Positions 62,658-64,000 of a stretch of DNA of 64,000 nucleotides are shown piece by piece. The stretch comes from Haematococcus lacustris (taxonomy: Eukaryota; Chlorophyta; Chlorophyceae; Chlamydomonadales; Haematococcaceae): NCBI GenBank assembly GCA_030144725.1, contig JASKMD010000028.1:2983491-3047490 (forward strand), written 5' to 3'. The position numbers and the translations under genes were made by a program. The notes beneath the pieces are model-generated. The model worked only from the letters and a program-made list of their open reading frames with translations. It did not search any database and was not told the origin of the DNA. Numbering within the stretch: position 1 is the first letter of the stretch; every line of letters begins with the position of its first letter.

Positions 62658-64000
62658 GTGTTGTACAGGTCGCCCTCGATCCCGAAAAAGCGAACCGCTT
62701 TCTCCGCAGGAGCGCTCCAAATGCCCTGCACGCGGGACAGCTGCCCAGCTGGGGCCATGCCAGGCAGCACGCTGCCAGCACGGAGCAGTGGCAGAGTCCA
62801 CGATGAACCCACCAACTCCGGAATTTTGTGAGCATGCATGTCTCTGTCCTAGGCTGCGGCAACTTGCGCAAGGCGAAGCTGTCGATATGCACACTGGAGC
62901 AAGCAGGAGGCCCCCTGCTTGGGGCAGGGCCAGGGCTGGGGCAGGGTCTGGGGCAGGGCCTGGGGCAGGGCTGCTTGGGGGAGGGCCAGGGGAGCAAGCA
63001 GGAGGCCCCCAGGAGCAAGCAGGCACCCTAGGGTGCAGAAGTCATGCCATGCCATGCCCTGCCATGTCATGCCCAGCACGCACCATCCTGCCAAAGGTCT
63101 CCTTGGTCTGCTCCACATAGTAGGTACTGACTGCAGCGATCCTGTACGTGCTGTCTGTCACCACCACGTGAGGCTGGGACCCAGCAGGCATCTGTTTCTG
63201 CAAAAGGGACGGGGTGGGCAGCATGATTATGAGCTACTCAGCAGCTTCAGCGATTGAAATATCATGAACTCATGAACACTAAGACAGGGCAAAGAGTGTT
63301 CCTCATGCATTGGGGAGGAGATGTAGACAGGGATGCTGCCAACGCTGACATGCCTCTCAAACTGTGCCAGCCACATAGCTGCGCTACTCATCGTGTGTCC
63401 CCCATACCATGCTGAGCGTTCTCGCTGCATCGATGTCTGTTATGTCCAGCAGCCGGATCTGGTTGAGGCCCAGCGATGTAACCACCATCCTGCACAACAG
63501 CTTGCATACAACTCTGACATGTCTGGTAGCGAGGATGTGTCGTTGCAGCGGCTTAAAGCTGAGGTTGGCGATATAAGGCCTAAGCAGGCCGGTGATAACC
63601 AGTTGGGTGTTGTTGAGTGTCGGTAGCGATTCACATAATGATGGGTTTGACACAGCGACGGGTGGCCCGCACACAAGTGGGGGTTGGTGCGCCGCCCTTT
63701 CAAGATGAAAAAATCCCCCCCTTTCTCCCTGCCCTTGCAAAAGCCGACAGAGGAATGAACGCGTGATGAAAGTTTTCACAACAGCTGACATATAAGTGTA
63801 TGATTCGCCTTAGTGTTGCACCAAAGACTCATGTGAAAGGTGGCGTGGCTATGCCTGCTGCGAGACATACAGCATATTGACGTGATGCTCCGCAGCCCAG
63901 CCGTGACAACGGCAGCCCCCAGCCACCATCGTACCTGAATTTGTCCCCTTCTGGCGTTTGTAGCCTGAAGATGGGGCTCATCACACAGCTCCCCAGGACC
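62658..64000 (-). CDS. unrecognised minus-strand gene, at least two good exons, off right edge
   Basis: Two segments look like true exons. Exon 63084-63197 has a pyrimidine-rich acceptor (TTTTGCAG) and a donor GTGCGT. It is 38 codons, KQMPAGSQPHVVVTDSTYRI, AAVSTYYVEQTKETFGRM. Exon 62658-62725 follows in the same phase, with acceptor CAG and donor GTGAGT: GIWSAPAEKAVRFFGIEGDL. A further open stretch upstream (about 63405-63610: TQLVITGLLRPYIANLSFKP, VVTSLGLNQIRLLDITDIDA) may be an earlier exon. I do not recognise the family. The gene would continue beyond 64000 on its 5' side and possibly below 62658 on its 3' side. Confidence 0.4.

Overview
The window looks like nuclear DNA of a chlamydomonadalean (volvocine-type) green alga, possibly Haematococcus-like. 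The evidence is GC-rich sequence, genes with many short introns, introns full of C/G homopolymers, TGTAA polyadenylation motifs, a Ser/Pro-rich wall-type glycoprotein, and transposons typical of this lineage. The species itself is an inference. Two runs of exactly 500 N (970-1469 and 42821-43320) look like placeholder scaffold gaps.

Host genes, left to right: the 5' half of a mitochondrial-type chaperonin 60 gene on the minus strand (1-4364, running off the left edge); a cGMP-dependent protein kinase with four cyclic-nucleotide-binding domains (6793-12622); a GNB1L/Asa1-type WD40 protein (13536-17190); a five-exon GRAM-domain protein (18439-20014); AP-4 complex epsilon adaptin (22358-29528); a secreted cysteine-rich protein with a Ser/Pro tail (30575-33215); the last two exons of a chaperonin 60 gene on the plus strand directly after a gap (43321-43913); a five-exon TrmN6/YfiC-like methyltransferase (51782-54552); and two well-formed exons of an unrecognised minus-strand gene at the right edge. 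These are unrelated housekeeping and signalling genes with no operon-like logic.

The stretch from 33 to 62 kb is mostly mobile or repetitive. It holds a perfect (CCCCG)267 satellite that changes abruptly into a 15-bp higher-order repeat; the 3' part of one LINE (about 36520-37985); a second LINE (about 37990-42820) whose long ORF carries tandem repeats, a 2A ribosome-skipping motif, two Josephin-like cysteine-protease domains and an APE endonuclease before it runs into a gap; a recent 3-kb tandem duplication whose first copy alone is interrupted by a 995-bp hAT element with a clean 8-bp target duplication; a 2,884-bp PIF/Harbinger transposon with 34-bp identical terminal inverted repeats and one frameshift in its transposase; and a LINE reverse-transcriptase ORF (59300-61654). 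Two decayed Fanzor (eukaryotic TnpB) 3' ends lie between housekeeping genes at about 4.7-5.2 kb and 17.8-18.4 kb.

The most unusual items are the 2A/dual-protease LINE, the Fanzor remnants, the satellite and its higher-order derivative, and the chaperonin 60 gene that appears as two non-overlapping, oppositely oriented parts 39 kb apart.
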